A DNA stretch of 64,000 nucleotides from Betaproteobacteria bacterium. Its GTDB lineage: Bacteria > Pseudomonadota > Gammaproteobacteria > Burkholderiales > Burkholderiaceae_C. The stretch's first letter is position 1; the number at the start of each line of letters is the position of its first letter. A program made the translations under genes and the position numbers. The notes beneath the pieces were generated by a model. It was not told the origin of the DNA. It saw only the letters and a list, made by a program, of their open reading frames with translations, and ran no database searches. Below, piece after piece: positions 27,644-36,445 of the stretch. The stretch is taken from the NCBI GenBank assembly GCA_025356445.1, contig JANXSZ010000009.1, positions 1 to 64,000 on the forward strand. The letters run 5' to 3'.

Positions 27644-27659
27644 ATGTTAGCGGTAACAC
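27644..27659. promoter_or_regulatory. GntR/LacI-type operator between regulator and dehydratase
   Basis: ATGTTAGCGGTAACAC matches 15 of the 16 positions allowed by ATGTTA-N4-TAACAT. It lies 24 nt upstream of the dehydratase GTG and 27 nt upstream of the proposed regulator start. The same site occurs at 26366-26381 before the porin. Confidence 0.75.
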
Positions 27660-27682
27660 GCAACTCAAAGCATTGAACTCTT

Positions 27683-29416
27683 GTGATTAAAAAAACTTTG
27701 TCTGAATTGCGCAGCCGCCTCTGGTTTTCAGACGCTGGTATGCGGGGCTTTGCGCACCGCCAACGTATGCAACAGCAGGGCATCCGGCGTGAGGACGTGA
27801 TGGAACGCCCTCTTATCGCTGTGCTGAACACCTGGAGTGATTTGTCGCCCTGTCATGCGCACTTGCGCGAGCGGGCCGAAGCGGTGAAACGCGGCATCTT
27901 GTTGGCCGGTGCTTTTCCGGTAGAGCTGCCCGCGATGAGCTTGGGCGAAGTGATGGTCAAGCCCACCAGCATGCTGTATCGCAATTTTTTAGCGATGGAA
28001 GTTGAGGAGCTGCTGCGCAGCCTGCCTTGCGACGGCGTGGTGATTTTGGCCGGCTGTGACAAAACCACGCCCGGCACCGTGATGGGCGCGTGCAGTGCCG
28101 GTATTCCTATGCTGTTTTGCCCCGCAGGTTTCATGTTGAACGACCGTTATGTCAAGAATGGTGTCTCTAAAACCGTGGGAGCAGGTACCCACACCCGCAT
28201 GTTTTGGGATGAATTCCAGGCCGGAAAAATCGACGCCAAAGAGTTGCAATCCTTGGAAGGTCGCATGACCCGCGCACCCGGCACCTGCAACACCATGGGC
28301 ACGGCCTCAACGATGACCAGCATCGTCGAGGCGCTGGGCTTGACGCTGCCAGGTGCCAGTTCTATTCCGGCGATGGACTCGGCCCACACCCGCATGGCGA
28401 CGGATTGTGGCCAGCGGATTGTGGAAATGGTCTGGGAAGATTTAACCCCGAAACGCATCCTGACGCATGGCGCTTTTCAGAATGCACTGGCCATACAAAT
28501 GGCCTTAGGGGGATCGACCAACGCCTGCGTACACCTCATTGCGATGGCTCGCCGTGCTGGTGTGGAACTGAGTTTGAGCGATTTGGACGCGATGGGTCGT
28601 AAGGTACCTGTCATCGCCAACCTTTTTCCCAATGGCGACAAGCTGATGGAAGATTTCTACTACGCAGGTGGCCTGCCTGCGCTGATGAACGTGATCCGAG
28701 AGCACTTGTCTCTGGACGAGTTGACTATCAGTGGTATCACCCTGGGCGAGCAAATCGCCACGGCCCAAGTGCACGATGATGCCGTTATTCGCTCACTGGA
28801 CAAGCCCGTGGCGCGCATCGCATTGGCTGTGCTACACGGCAATCTGGCACCCGAAGGGGCCGTCATCAAACCCAGCGCTGCCACGCCCAGCTTGCTGCAA
28901 CACCAAGGTCGTGCCCTGGTCTTTGACAACCCGCCCGCCATGCTGGCGGCCATGGCTGACCCTGAGCTGGACTGCGATGCCAATACCGTGTTGGTGCTGC
29001 GCAATGCTGGCCCCGTGGGCGGGCCAGGGATGCCCGAGTGGGGCAACTTGCCTATTCCTAAAAAGCTGCTGCAAGCCGGTGTACGTGACATGCTGCGTCT
29101 CTCAGACGCCCGAATGAGTGGCACCCACTACGGTACCTGTGTGCTGCATATCTCGCCTGAAAGTGCCGTTGGCGGTTGCTTGGCTCTGGTGCGCAATGGT
29201 GACGTGATTGAGTTGGATTTAGCGCGTCGCCTGCTGCACCTGCATGTCAGCGATGACGAATTGGTGCAGCGTCGAAACGCCTTGTCCAAGCCTGCTGCCA
29301 TTGCCCCACGTGGTTACCTGCGCCTGTACCAGCAACATGTGACGCAAGCCCACGAAGGCTGTGATTTCGACTTTCTGCAAAGCGCTGAAGCCCTTCCTGA
29401 ACCAGTGATATTTTGA
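27683..29416 (+). CDS. IlvD/Edd-family sugar-acid dehydratase
   Basis: A 577-residue dehydratase that turns an aldonic acid into a 2-keto-3-deoxy acid. Three cysteines that could bind a [2Fe-2S] cluster are C57 (NTWSDLSPC), C125 (LAGCDKTTPG) and C202 (APGTCNTMG). The 68-residue spacing of the first two equals what I recall for L-arabinonate dehydratase. The C-terminal DARMSGTHYG segment is conserved. Arabinonate, xylonate, galactonate, fuconate and 6-sulfogluconate dehydratases share this fold, so substrate is not fixed by sequence. GTG 27683 is the start; the aldolase ATG overlaps its stop (TGATG). Confidence 0.88.
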   Translation: MIKKTLSELRSRLWFSDAGMRGFAHRQRMQQQGIRREDVMERPLIAVLNTWSDLSPCHAHLRERAEAVKRGILLAGAFPVELPAMSLGEVMVKPTSMLYRNFLAMEVEELLRSLPCDGVVILAGCDKTTPGTVMGACSAGIPMLFCPAGFMLNDRYVKNGVSKTVGAGTHTRMFWDEFQAGKIDAKELQSLEGRMTRAPGTCNTMGTASTMTSIVEALGLTLPGASSIPAMDSAHTRMATDCGQRIVEMVWEDLTPKRILTHGAFQNALAIQMALGGSTNACVHLIAMARRAGVELSLSDLDAMGRKVPVIANLFPNGDKLMEDFYYAGGLPALMNVIREHLSLDELTISGITLGEQIATAQVHDDAVIRSLDKPVARIALAVLHGNLAPEGAVIKPSAATPSLLQHQGRALVFDNPPAMLAAMADPELDCDANTVLVLRNAGPVGGPGMPEWGNLPIPKKLLQAGVRDMLRLSDARMSGTHYGTCVLHISPESAVGGCLALVRNGDVIELDLARRLLHLHVSDDELVQRRNALSKPAAIAPRGYLRLYQQHVTQAHEGCDFDFLQSAEALPEPVIF

Positions 29417-30213
29417 TGAAAAATCCTTTCTTTTCCCTGCTGGCCCGTACTGATTTTTCGGTGGGCTACCCCGTAGGCACCTGGATCATGTCTGCCAGCC
29501 CGGTTGTTGCCGAAGCGGTTGGTTGTGCGGGTTTTGACTGGGCTGTGGTCGATATGGAACACACGCCGCTTGACCAGATGGAGGTGGTGCATGTGTTGCA
29601 AGCCATCGCCGGCACCCCCATGGTGCCCGTGACCCGCGTGCCGTGGAACGACACGGTGATGGTCAAGCGCGTGCTCGATGCTGGTGTGCAGACGGTGTTA
29701 TTCCCTTTCGTGCAAGACGGCGATGAAGCTCGCCGCGCTGTGGCCGCAACCAAGTATGCCCCCGAGGGTGTACGCGGTATGGCAGCCATGAGCCGGGGCT
29801 CGCGCTTTGGTACGGTGAAAGACTATTTCAAAGTCGCCAATGACGGTATCGGTGTGATTGTGCAAATCGAATCCCCCTACGCGCTGGAGCGGCTGGAAGA
29901 GATTGCCAGCGTCCCCGGTGTAGATGCCTTATTTATCGGGCCAGGCGATTTGAGTGGTGCCATGGGCCATGTGGGCGATCTGATGCACCCAGATGTGTTG
30001 GCGGCGATAGGTGATGCTGTGCGTCGGTGTCACGCTGTTGGCAAACCCATCGGTACTGTGGGAGGGACTCCTGACGCTGTGGCCACTTACCGCGCCATGG
30101 GGTTTGATTTTCTGGCCTGCGCGTCCGATTTGGGTTTACTGATGCGCAACTGTGCCAGCACCCTGTCGGCTATCCGTTCGCAAGACATTCAAATTCACAG
30201 CCAAGGGTATTGA
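29416..30213 (+). CDS. HpcH/HpaI-family 2-keto-3-deoxy acid aldolase
   Basis: A 265-residue class II pyruvate aldolase. It should cleave the product of the dehydratase to pyruvate and an aldehyde. Visible catalytic residues are His49 in VVDMEHTPLD, the RGMAAMSRGSRFG loop, and metal ligands in IVQIESPYALERL and FIGPGDLSGAMG. Homologues include GarL, YfaU (2-keto-3-deoxyrhamnonate) and the KDSG aldolase of the sulfo-Entner-Doudoroff pathway. The ATG overlaps the dehydratase stop codon, so the two enzymes are co-translated. A product aldehyde dehydrogenase is not in the cluster. Confidence 0.88.
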   Translation: MKNPFFSLLARTDFSVGYPVGTWIMSASPVVAEAVGCAGFDWAVVDMEHTPLDQMEVVHVLQAIAGTPMVPVTRVPWNDTVMVKRVLDAGVQTVLFPFVQDGDEARRAVAATKYAPEGVRGMAAMSRGSRFGTVKDYFKVANDGIGVIVQIESPYALERLEEIASVPGVDALFIGPGDLSGAMGHVGDLMHPDVLAAIGDAVRRCHAVGKPIGTVGGTPDAVATYRAMGFDFLACASDLGLLMRNCASTLSAIRSQDIQIHSQGY

Positions 30214-30250
30214 AGTTTTAACTCCATAACTCAAAAAACCAGGAGACACC

Positions 30251-31327
30251 ATGGCGAACGTAGAGCTCAAGCAGGTTGCCAAATCGTATGACGGCAAAAC
30301 CAAAGTCATTCACGGCATTGATTTGCAGATCAAAGACGGTGAATTCGTGGTGTTTGTCGGTCCTTCGGGTTGTGGCAAATCCACGCTGCTGCGCATGATT
30401 GCTGGTCTGGAGACCATCAGCAGCGGGGACGTGTTAATCGGCGGCAAGCGTGTCAATGATGAACCTCCGCGTAACCGCGATATTGCCATGGTGTTCCAGG
30501 ACTATGCGCTGTACCCGCATAAAAGTCTGTACGACAACATGGCCTTCGGTCTGCGCATTCGCGGTACCGATGAGGCTGAAATCAGGCGCCGCGTGATGGA
30601 TGCGGCCAAGCTGCTGCGCATCGACCACATGCTGGAGCGCAAACCTGGTGCGCTGTCGGGCGGGCAGCGCCAACGGGTGGCGATTGGCCGCGCCATCGTG
30701 CGCCAACCCAAGGTGTTCTTGTTTGATGAACCGCTTTCTAACCTTGACGCCCAACTGCGAGGTGAAATGCGCACCGAAATCAAAAAACTGCACCAGCGCC
30801 TGGGTGCCACCATCATTTACGTGACACACGATCAGGTGGAAGCCATGACGCTGGCTGATCGTATTGCTGTGCTGAGCGCGGGTAACAAAATGCAGTACGC
30901 CACGCCTTACGACATTTACAACATGCCCGCAGCGGTGTTTGTTGCTGGTTTTACAGGCTCGCCTGCGATGAACTTGGTAGCTTGTGGCGTCCAAGGCCAG
31001 CGTCTCACTGTGGGTTCAGCCTCTTTTGACGCACCTACCGGTTTGATTCCCGTAGCACCGCCCAAGTCCATGAGCTTTGGCATTCGCCCGGAAAACATTA
31101 GCCTCTCGCCTACCAGCACTTTGGGGACTGTTGAATTACCCGCCAAAGTCGTGCTGAGCGAACCGCTGGGGGCTGAGACTCTGGTCACGTTCAGCCTGGG
31201 TGAGGTTGAGTTGGTGGCGCGCTGTGCTGCCAGTTTCAATCTGCTCCCCGGTACCGCTGTGCCGATTTACCTGAGTAAGGCGCACATGCATTTGTTTGAC
31301 AGCCAAACTGGGGCGGCGCTGCACTGA
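30251..31327 (+). CDS. Sugar ABC transporter ATPase (UgpC/MalK type)
   Basis: A 358-residue ATPase of the CUT1 carbohydrate importer class. Walker A GPSGCGKST, the Q-loop VFQDYALYPHKSLYDNM, the signature LSGGQRQRVAIGRA and Walker B VFLFDEPLSNLDAQ are all present. A C-terminal TOBE/OB domain (residues ~240-350) is of the regulatory MalK type. AGGAGACACC precedes the ATG. It is followed by the binding protein and two permeases, giving a complete importer. The 37-nt gap after the aldolase suggests one transcript. Confidence 0.93.
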   Translation: MANVELKQVAKSYDGKTKVIHGIDLQIKDGEFVVFVGPSGCGKSTLLRMIAGLETISSGDVLIGGKRVNDEPPRNRDIAMVFQDYALYPHKSLYDNMAFGLRIRGTDEAEIRRRVMDAAKLLRIDHMLERKPGALSGGQRQRVAIGRAIVRQPKVFLFDEPLSNLDAQLRGEMRTEIKKLHQRLGATIIYVTHDQVEAMTLADRIAVLSAGNKMQYATPYDIYNMPAAVFVAGFTGSPAMNLVACGVQGQRLTVGSASFDAPTGLIPVAPPKSMSFGIRPENISLSPTSTLGTVELPAKVVLSEPLGAETLVTFSLGEVELVARCAASFNLLPGTAVPIYLSKAHMHLFDSQTGAALH

Positions 31328-31387
31328 GATCATTTCCGCAGCACTGCTGCTTGCTTCATCCCTACGATGTTCACAACAGAGACAACC

Positions 31388-32650
31388 ATGCAAAAACGCA
31401 CTGCACTTCAGATCCTGGCTGCTTTGGCTTTCACTTCGGCCAGCCACATAGCCTTGGCCCAGCAAACCACAGTACGTATCTTTTCGGGTGGGCAAAACCA
31501 GCGCCCTGATCTGATGCGTAAGCTGTTTGATGAATACCAAAAGCAAAACCCCAGCGTCAAAATCGATATGGAAACGGGCGGTGCCACGTCGGAGCTGCAA
31601 CGCCAGTACCTCAGCACGGTGCTGAACGCCAAAGACGCCACCATCGACGTGTACATGATTGACATCGTGAACCCTGCGCAGTACATGTCTGCCGGGTGGC
31701 TGGAGCCACTGGACGCCTACCTTGGTGGCCCAGCCGTGTTGGCCCCCTATTTGCCCGTTTACAGCACGGCTAACGTGGTGAACGGCAAGCTCGCCGCCAT
31801 GCCCGCGTTTGCCGATGCGATGTTCATGTACTACCGCAAAGACTTGCTGGAGAAATACGCACTCAAGGAGCCCAAAACCTGGGACGAGCTGGCCGCTGCC
31901 TCCAAAACCATCATGGCCGGTGAAAAGAACCCCAACCTGCAAGGCTTGAGCTTCCAGGGAGCACCGATTGAAGGCGCGGTTTGCACCTTCATGCTGCCCT
32001 ACTGGAGCCAAGGTAAAGCCTTCAACGACGCCGCAGGCAAGATGACGCTGGACAAAGCCGCTGCCATCAAAGGCATGGACATGTGGCTGAATTTGGTTGA
32101 CCAGGGCGTTGCCAAGAAGAATATTGCTGAAGTCAAAACACCAGACACCGTGAACGAGTTCAAAGCCGGGCAAGTGGTATTCGGCATCAACTGGGGCTTT
32201 GCGTGGGACCGGTTCAAAGACGATGCGGACAGCAATGTCAAAGGCAAAGTCGGCGTGATGCCCTTGCCTGCGATGGCCGGGGGCAAGAGTGCCACCTGCG
32301 TGGGTGGTTGGCAGTGGGCGGTGAGTGCCTTCAGCAAAAACAAGGCTGTAGCTGCCAAGATTGTGCAATTCATCTCTTCGCCCACATCATCTAAATTTTT
32401 GGCTAAAGAAGGTTCGCTGTTGCCTACCGTGCAAAGCGTCTACACCGACCCTGATGTGGTGAAAGAAGTTCCGTGGTTCAAGGATGCTGCTGCCGTTGTG
32501 GTGGCCGGGCAAAGTCGCCCTATCAGCGCTAGGTATGGTGAGGTGAGTGATGTGATTCGCACCACCACCAGCGCAGTGCTTGCCCGTACCAAAACCGCTG
32601 CTGAAGGTGTGGGCGAGATCGAAGGTCGCTTGAACCGCATCATGCGCTGA
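31388..32650 (+). CDS. Sugar ABC transporter substrate-binding protein (family 1)
   Basis: A 420-residue periplasmic solute-binding protein. The signal peptide (LQILAALAFTSASHIALAQ) precedes TTVRIFSGGQNQRPDLMRKL. The segments EYQKQNPSVKIDMETGG and FSKNKAVAAKIVQFISS are typical of family 1 sugar-binding proteins. It delivers a sugar to the two permeases encoded directly downstream. ATG 31388 is preferred over 31367 because the signal peptide starts there. Ligand identity cannot be read from the sequence. The neighbouring enzymes suggest an aldose or a sugar glycoside; a sulfonated sugar is a testable option. Confidence 0.92.
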   Translation: MQKRTALQILAALAFTSASHIALAQQTTVRIFSGGQNQRPDLMRKLFDEYQKQNPSVKIDMETGGATSELQRQYLSTVLNAKDATIDVYMIDIVNPAQYMSAGWLEPLDAYLGGPAVLAPYLPVYSTANVVNGKLAAMPAFADAMFMYYRKDLLEKYALKEPKTWDELAAASKTIMAGEKNPNLQGLSFQGAPIEGAVCTFMLPYWSQGKAFNDAAGKMTLDKAAAIKGMDMWLNLVDQGVAKKNIAEVKTPDTVNEFKAGQVVFGINWGFAWDRFKDDADSNVKGKVGVMPLPAMAGGKSATCVGGWQWAVSAFSKNKAVAAKIVQFISSPTSSKFLAKEGSLLPTVQSVYTDPDVVKEVPWFKDAAAVVVAGQSRPISARYGEVSDVIRTTTSAVLARTKTAAEGVGEIEGRLNRIMR

Positions 32651-32654
32651 GGGG

Positions 32655-33548
32655 ATGCACGTGTTTGCCAAACTGCGCGACCCGTCTGAGAAGGCGCTGG
32701 GCATTTTGCTGCTGGCCCCGGCCTTCATCTTGCTGGCGATGATCGTGGCGTATCCGATCGGCAAGTTGATTTTCAACAGCTTTTTTGATCTGCGCCTGTC
32801 GGGTGGTTCCGGTGCTGTCAAGTTTGTGGGCTGGGACAACTACGCCGATGTCTTCAACGATGCCGATTTTTGGAACGCAACCAAAAACACCCTGCTCATC
32901 ACCTTCATCACCGTCCCTGGTGCCTTGGTGGTGGGCCTGGGGTTGGCCATGCTGGCGAACCTGCCGTTCAAGCGCAAGTGGCCAGTGCGCTTGGCGCTGC
33001 TGCTGCCCTGGGCTTTGCCTTTGAGTTTTTGTGGGCTGATTTTTGCGTGGTTTTTCCACACTGAATACGGTGTCATCAACGACGTTGTGCGCCGCTTGGG
33101 GGGGGAATCCGCCACCATGTGGTTGCTCAAACCCAACTGGGCGTTTGCGGCGATTTGTATCACCATCATCTGGAAAACATCGTCTTTCATGGCGTTAATT
33201 TTGTTGGCCGGTCTACAGATGATCCCCAAAACGCTGTACGAAGCCGCTGAGGTGGACGGCGCGAGCCGCTGGCAACAGTTTTGGCAAATCACCATACCCA
33301 TGCTGATGCCCAGCATTATTGTGGCGCTGATTTTTCGCACCATCACCGCGCTGCAAACCTTTGACATTCCCTACACCATGACCAAGGGCGGGCCGGGTAA
33401 TGCGACCGAAACCCTCTCGATGCTCATCCACAAAACCACCATTGATTATCTTGATGTGGGCTATGGCTCAACCTTGGCGGTATGCATGTTCTTGCTTTCT
33501 TTGGTGGTCACGGGCTTTTACCTCAAGCGGATCGGGCGCTCAGCATGA
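32655..33548 (+). CDS. Sugar ABC transporter permease (MalF type)
   Basis: A 297-residue inner-membrane permease with about six hydrophobic helices, beginning with ILLLAPAFILLAMIVAYPIG. The cytoplasmic EAA loop EAAEVDGASRWQQFWQITIP near residue 195 contacts the ATPase. The ATG lies 4 nt after the binding-protein stop. The gene's own stop overlaps the next ATG (ATGA), so the two permeases are translated together. Confidence 0.93.
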   Translation: MHVFAKLRDPSEKALGILLLAPAFILLAMIVAYPIGKLIFNSFFDLRLSGGSGAVKFVGWDNYADVFNDADFWNATKNTLLITFITVPGALVVGLGLAMLANLPFKRKWPVRLALLLPWALPLSFCGLIFAWFFHTEYGVINDVVRRLGGESATMWLLKPNWAFAAICITIIWKTSSFMALILLAGLQMIPKTLYEAAEVDGASRWQQFWQITIPMLMPSIIVALIFRTITALQTFDIPYTMTKGGPGNATETLSMLIHKTTIDYLDVGYGSTLAVCMFLLSLVVTGFYLKRIGRSA

Positions 33549-34375
33549 ACAACTTATGGTCTTCCACCAACTTGCGCGTTGCCGCAGCGGTGATGGTGGT
33601 CTTTAACGGTTTTTTCCCCGCAGTGTGGATTCTGTTTACCTCTTTGAAAAAGGAGGTGGAGCTGGTGCAAAAACCTATCACTTGGTTTCCGCATAGCCCT
33701 ACGTTTCAGAACTATGTGCAGGCCTTTACGGATCAGCCGCTGCTGCGCTATTTGGGCAACAGCCTTTGGGTGGCGCTGGTGTCTACCGCGCTTTCGCTGC
33801 TGGTCGCTGCTTTTGCCGCTTACGCCATCGCTCGGCTGAACCTCAAACACAAGCAGATGATTTTGACGGCTATCGTCGCGTCCAGCATGTTCCCGCTGGT
33901 CACGCTTTTAGTACCTATTTTCGAGACCATGCGCACGCTGGGTTTGCTCAACAGCTACACCGCCCTGGTGCTGCCCTACGTGGTGCTGAATCTGCCGGTG
34001 TGTACGCTGGTGCTGGTGAGCTTCTTCCAGAGCATTCCCAAAGACCTGGAAAACGCCGCCATGATCGATGGTTGCACTCGCATGGGCGCCCTGTGGCAGG
34101 TGGTAGTACCGCTGGCTGCACCCGGCATCTTTACCGCTGGCATTTTGGCCTTTGTGAACGCTTGGGATGAGTTCTTACTCGCCCTGTCGCTCAACTCTGG
34201 AGCCGCTATGCGCACTTTGCCAGTGGGCATCAGCCTGTACCAAGGCGAGTTCAGTTTCCCCTGGCCCATCATCTCTGCCGCGTTGATTGTGGCGATCGTA
34301 CCGATCGCGGTGCTGATTGCAATCTTCCAAGAGCGCGTGGTGGGAGGGCTGACGCAAGGCGGTCTTAAAGGGTGA
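33545..34375 (+). CDS. Sugar ABC transporter permease (MalG type)
   Basis: A 276-residue second permease. It has the MalG-like layout of a first helix (VMVVFNGFFPAVWILFTSLK), a periplasmic region, and five further helices. The EAA loop is NAAMIDGCTRMGALWQVVVP. ATG 33545 overlaps the stop of the first permease by four bases. The pair with the ATPase and binding protein makes a CUT1 importer. Between this gene and the next (34376-34411) only a short leader is seen. Confidence 0.92.
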   Translation: MNNLWSSTNLRVAAAVMVVFNGFFPAVWILFTSLKKEVELVQKPITWFPHSPTFQNYVQAFTDQPLLRYLGNSLWVALVSTALSLLVAAFAAYAIARLNLKHKQMILTAIVASSMFPLVTLLVPIFETMRTLGLLNSYTALVLPYVVLNLPVCTLVLVSFFQSIPKDLENAAMIDGCTRMGALWQVVVPLAAPGIFTAGILAFVNAWDEFLLALSLNSGAAMRTLPVGISLYQGEFSFPWPIISAALIVAIVPIAVLIAIFQERVVGGLTQGGLKG

Positions 34376-34411
34376 TTCAGCCACTTATTTTTTCCTTTTC
34401 AACTCAACATC

Positions 34412-35536
34412 ATGATTCAGAAAATTCGCTACGGCATCATTGGTTGCGGCAGCATGGGCCGAGAGCACATCGAAAACATCAGGGCGCTGGACGGTGCGCA
34501 AGTCGTGGCTCTGGCCGACCCGCACGCGCCAAGCCGCCAAGTCGCCCACGCACTGCTGAGTGGCGCCGCCGTCGCACCACGCCTGTTTGAGCGCTTTGAA
34601 GACTTGCTTGATAGCAACCTGTGCGATGCTGTGGTCATCGCCACGCCCAACTTCACGCACGCCGATGTGATGCGGCTCGCCTTGCCCACCAAAGCGCATT
34701 TGCTGATCGAAAAACCGCTCTGTACCACCGTGGCTGATTGCCTGGATTTGCTGCAAAAAGCCCAAGGACGCAGCCCGTTGGTGTGGGTGGCGCAAGAGTA
34801 CCGCTACATGCCGCCCGTGGCCGAGATGATCCGCATGGCCCATGCCGGGGCGGTAGGGCGCTTGCACCAAGTGGCGATCCGTGAACATCGCGAGCCGTTT
34901 TATCCCAAGGTGAACGACTGGAACCGCTTTACTGCCAATACCGGCGGCACCTTGGTCGAGAAGTGCTGTCACTACTTCAACCTGATGGATTTCATCTTGC
35001 AAGAAAAGCCCGTGCGCGTGTTCGCCTCGGGCGCACAACGTGTCAACCATCTCAACGAGCGCTACGACGGTCTGCAGCCCGACATTCTGGACAGCGCTTA
35101 CGTCATCGTCGAATATGGCAGCGGTGCCCGCGCCATGCTTGATCTGTGCATGTTCGCTGAGAACTCGGTGGACAACGAGCATGTCACCGTGGTGGGCGAC
35201 GAAGGCAAGCTGGAATCATTGATTCCCTCGCTCACACTGCGTCACGGCCGCCGTGAGGACTGGGGTACGCGCGAAATTTGGGGTCAACCTTCGGGTAGCG
35301 GTAAAGGCGTGGCGGTGCGACGGGTATGGGACACCAACATCCGCTATGCTGGACAGCACTTTGGTGCGTCCTACATCGAACACCAAAAGTTTGCCCACGC
35401 CATCCGCCAAGGCTTACCACCCGAAGTCAGCCTAGAAGACGGTATGCGCAGCGTAGCTACTGGTTTGGCCGCTCACCGCAGCATAGCGACTGGCCTGCCC
35501 GTGGCTTTGAGTGATGTGCTGCCTACAGGCTACTGA
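34412..35536 (+). CDS. Gfo/Idh/MocA-family NAD-dependent protein (dehydrogenase or glycosidase)
   Basis: A 374-residue protein with an N-terminal Rossmann domain (YGIIGCGSMGREHIENI) and the EKPLC lysine motif near residue 100. The C-terminal domain includes GTLVEKCCHYFNLMDFI. Most family members are NAD(P) sugar dehydrogenases. Some, such as GH109 and the NAD-dependent sulfoquinovosidases of GH188, are glycosidases with the same fold. In this cluster it may be a sugar dehydrogenase or a glycosidase that frees the imported sugar. The mutarotase gene overlaps its stop (TGATG), which fits a glycosidase-plus-epimerase pair. Which one cannot be decided here. Confidence 0.8.
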   Translation: MIQKIRYGIIGCGSMGREHIENIRALDGAQVVALADPHAPSRQVAHALLSGAAVAPRLFERFEDLLDSNLCDAVVIATPNFTHADVMRLALPTKAHLLIEKPLCTTVADCLDLLQKAQGRSPLVWVAQEYRYMPPVAEMIRMAHAGAVGRLHQVAIREHREPFYPKVNDWNRFTANTGGTLVEKCCHYFNLMDFILQEKPVRVFASGAQRVNHLNERYDGLQPDILDSAYVIVEYGSGARAMLDLCMFAENSVDNEHVTVVGDEGKLESLIPSLTLRHGRREDWGTREIWGQPSGSGKGVAVRRVWDTNIRYAGQHFGASYIEHQKFAHAIRQGLPPEVSLEDGMRSVATGLAAHRSIATGLPVALSDVLPTGY

Positions 35537-36393
35537 TGGCCGGCGTGGTGCTGGAATATGGTGCTTTGCGCATGGTGTTGCAGCCCGATTCAGGCGGCTG
35601 CATAGCTGGCTTGTGGTACGGGGAAGTGCCTGTGCTGCGCTCCATGCCCGCAGCACAGTTGCACAGCGTGCGCACTAGCGCCTGCTACCCGCTGGTGCCA
35701 TTCTCCAACCGCATTGGCAACGCACAAATGCACTGGGCTAACGCTGTTTACCCCTTGACGCCGAATTTTGCCCCTGAAGCCCACGCCATTCACGGTGCAG
35801 TTTGGGAGTGTTCTTGGGTGGTGGTCACCGCGAGCAACACCGCTGCCACATTGCGCTACACCCACCTGCCTGATGTCGCGTGGCCGTTCGCATTCACCTG
35901 TGTGCAGACTTTCCTGCTGGACGACCAAGGGGTGACCATGAGCTTGCAAGTTACCAACGAGGCCTCTCACCTGGCACCTGTAGGCTTGGGATGGCATCCG
36001 TTTTTCGTCAAACGTCCTGCTAGCCATGTGCAGTTTGAAGCTGCGGGCCGTTGGGTCATGGGTCAAGACAAATTACCCACTGTGCGGCAAACCTCCACAG
36101 GGCTAGACTGTGCTTGCCAAGCGCTGGAAACCGACCATTGCTTTGACGGCTGGGCAGGCATGCTGCACCTGCGTGATGGGCAATTTCACACCCAGTTGTC
36201 TTCGTCGCTGAACCATCTGGTGGTGTTCACCCACCCCAGCAAAGACTTCATCGCCATTGAACCTGTCAGCCATGTGAACAACGCTCTGGGCGTGGAGCGC
36301 TCACGGGATGCGTTGGCGGTGCTGGGCATGCGCGTTCTCCAACCCCAGGCCACCACGGCAGCCTGGATGCAGTTAAAAATCAAACCTATTTAG
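35536..36393 (+). CDS. Aldose 1-epimerase (mutarotase)
   Basis: A 285-residue galactose-mutarotase-like protein. It interconverts alpha and beta anomers of a free aldose. Conserved parts are YPLVPFSNRIGN (binding Arg), HAIHGAVWECSW (catalytic His) and LGWHPFFVKR, and the late FIAIEPVSHVNNAL with the catalytic Glu. The ATG overlaps the upstream stop. Mutarotases of this family accept glucose, galactose or, in YihR-like members, sulfoquinovose. An upstream TGATG coupling puts it in the same operon as the importer. Confidence 0.88.
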   Translation: MAGVVLEYGALRMVLQPDSGGCIAGLWYGEVPVLRSMPAAQLHSVRTSACYPLVPFSNRIGNAQMHWANAVYPLTPNFAPEAHAIHGAVWECSWVVVTASNTAATLRYTHLPDVAWPFAFTCVQTFLLDDQGVTMSLQVTNEASHLAPVGLGWHPFFVKRPASHVQFEAAGRWVMGQDKLPTVRQTSTGLDCACQALETDHCFDGWAGMLHLRDGQFHTQLSSSLNHLVVFTHPSKDFIAIEPVSHVNNALGVERSRDALAVLGMRVLQPQATTAAWMQLKIKPI

Positions 36394-36445
36394 CCTTTTT
36401 CAGCGCGTCCAATGGGCGTAAGCTGCTATTTATTCAGGAGTTTTC

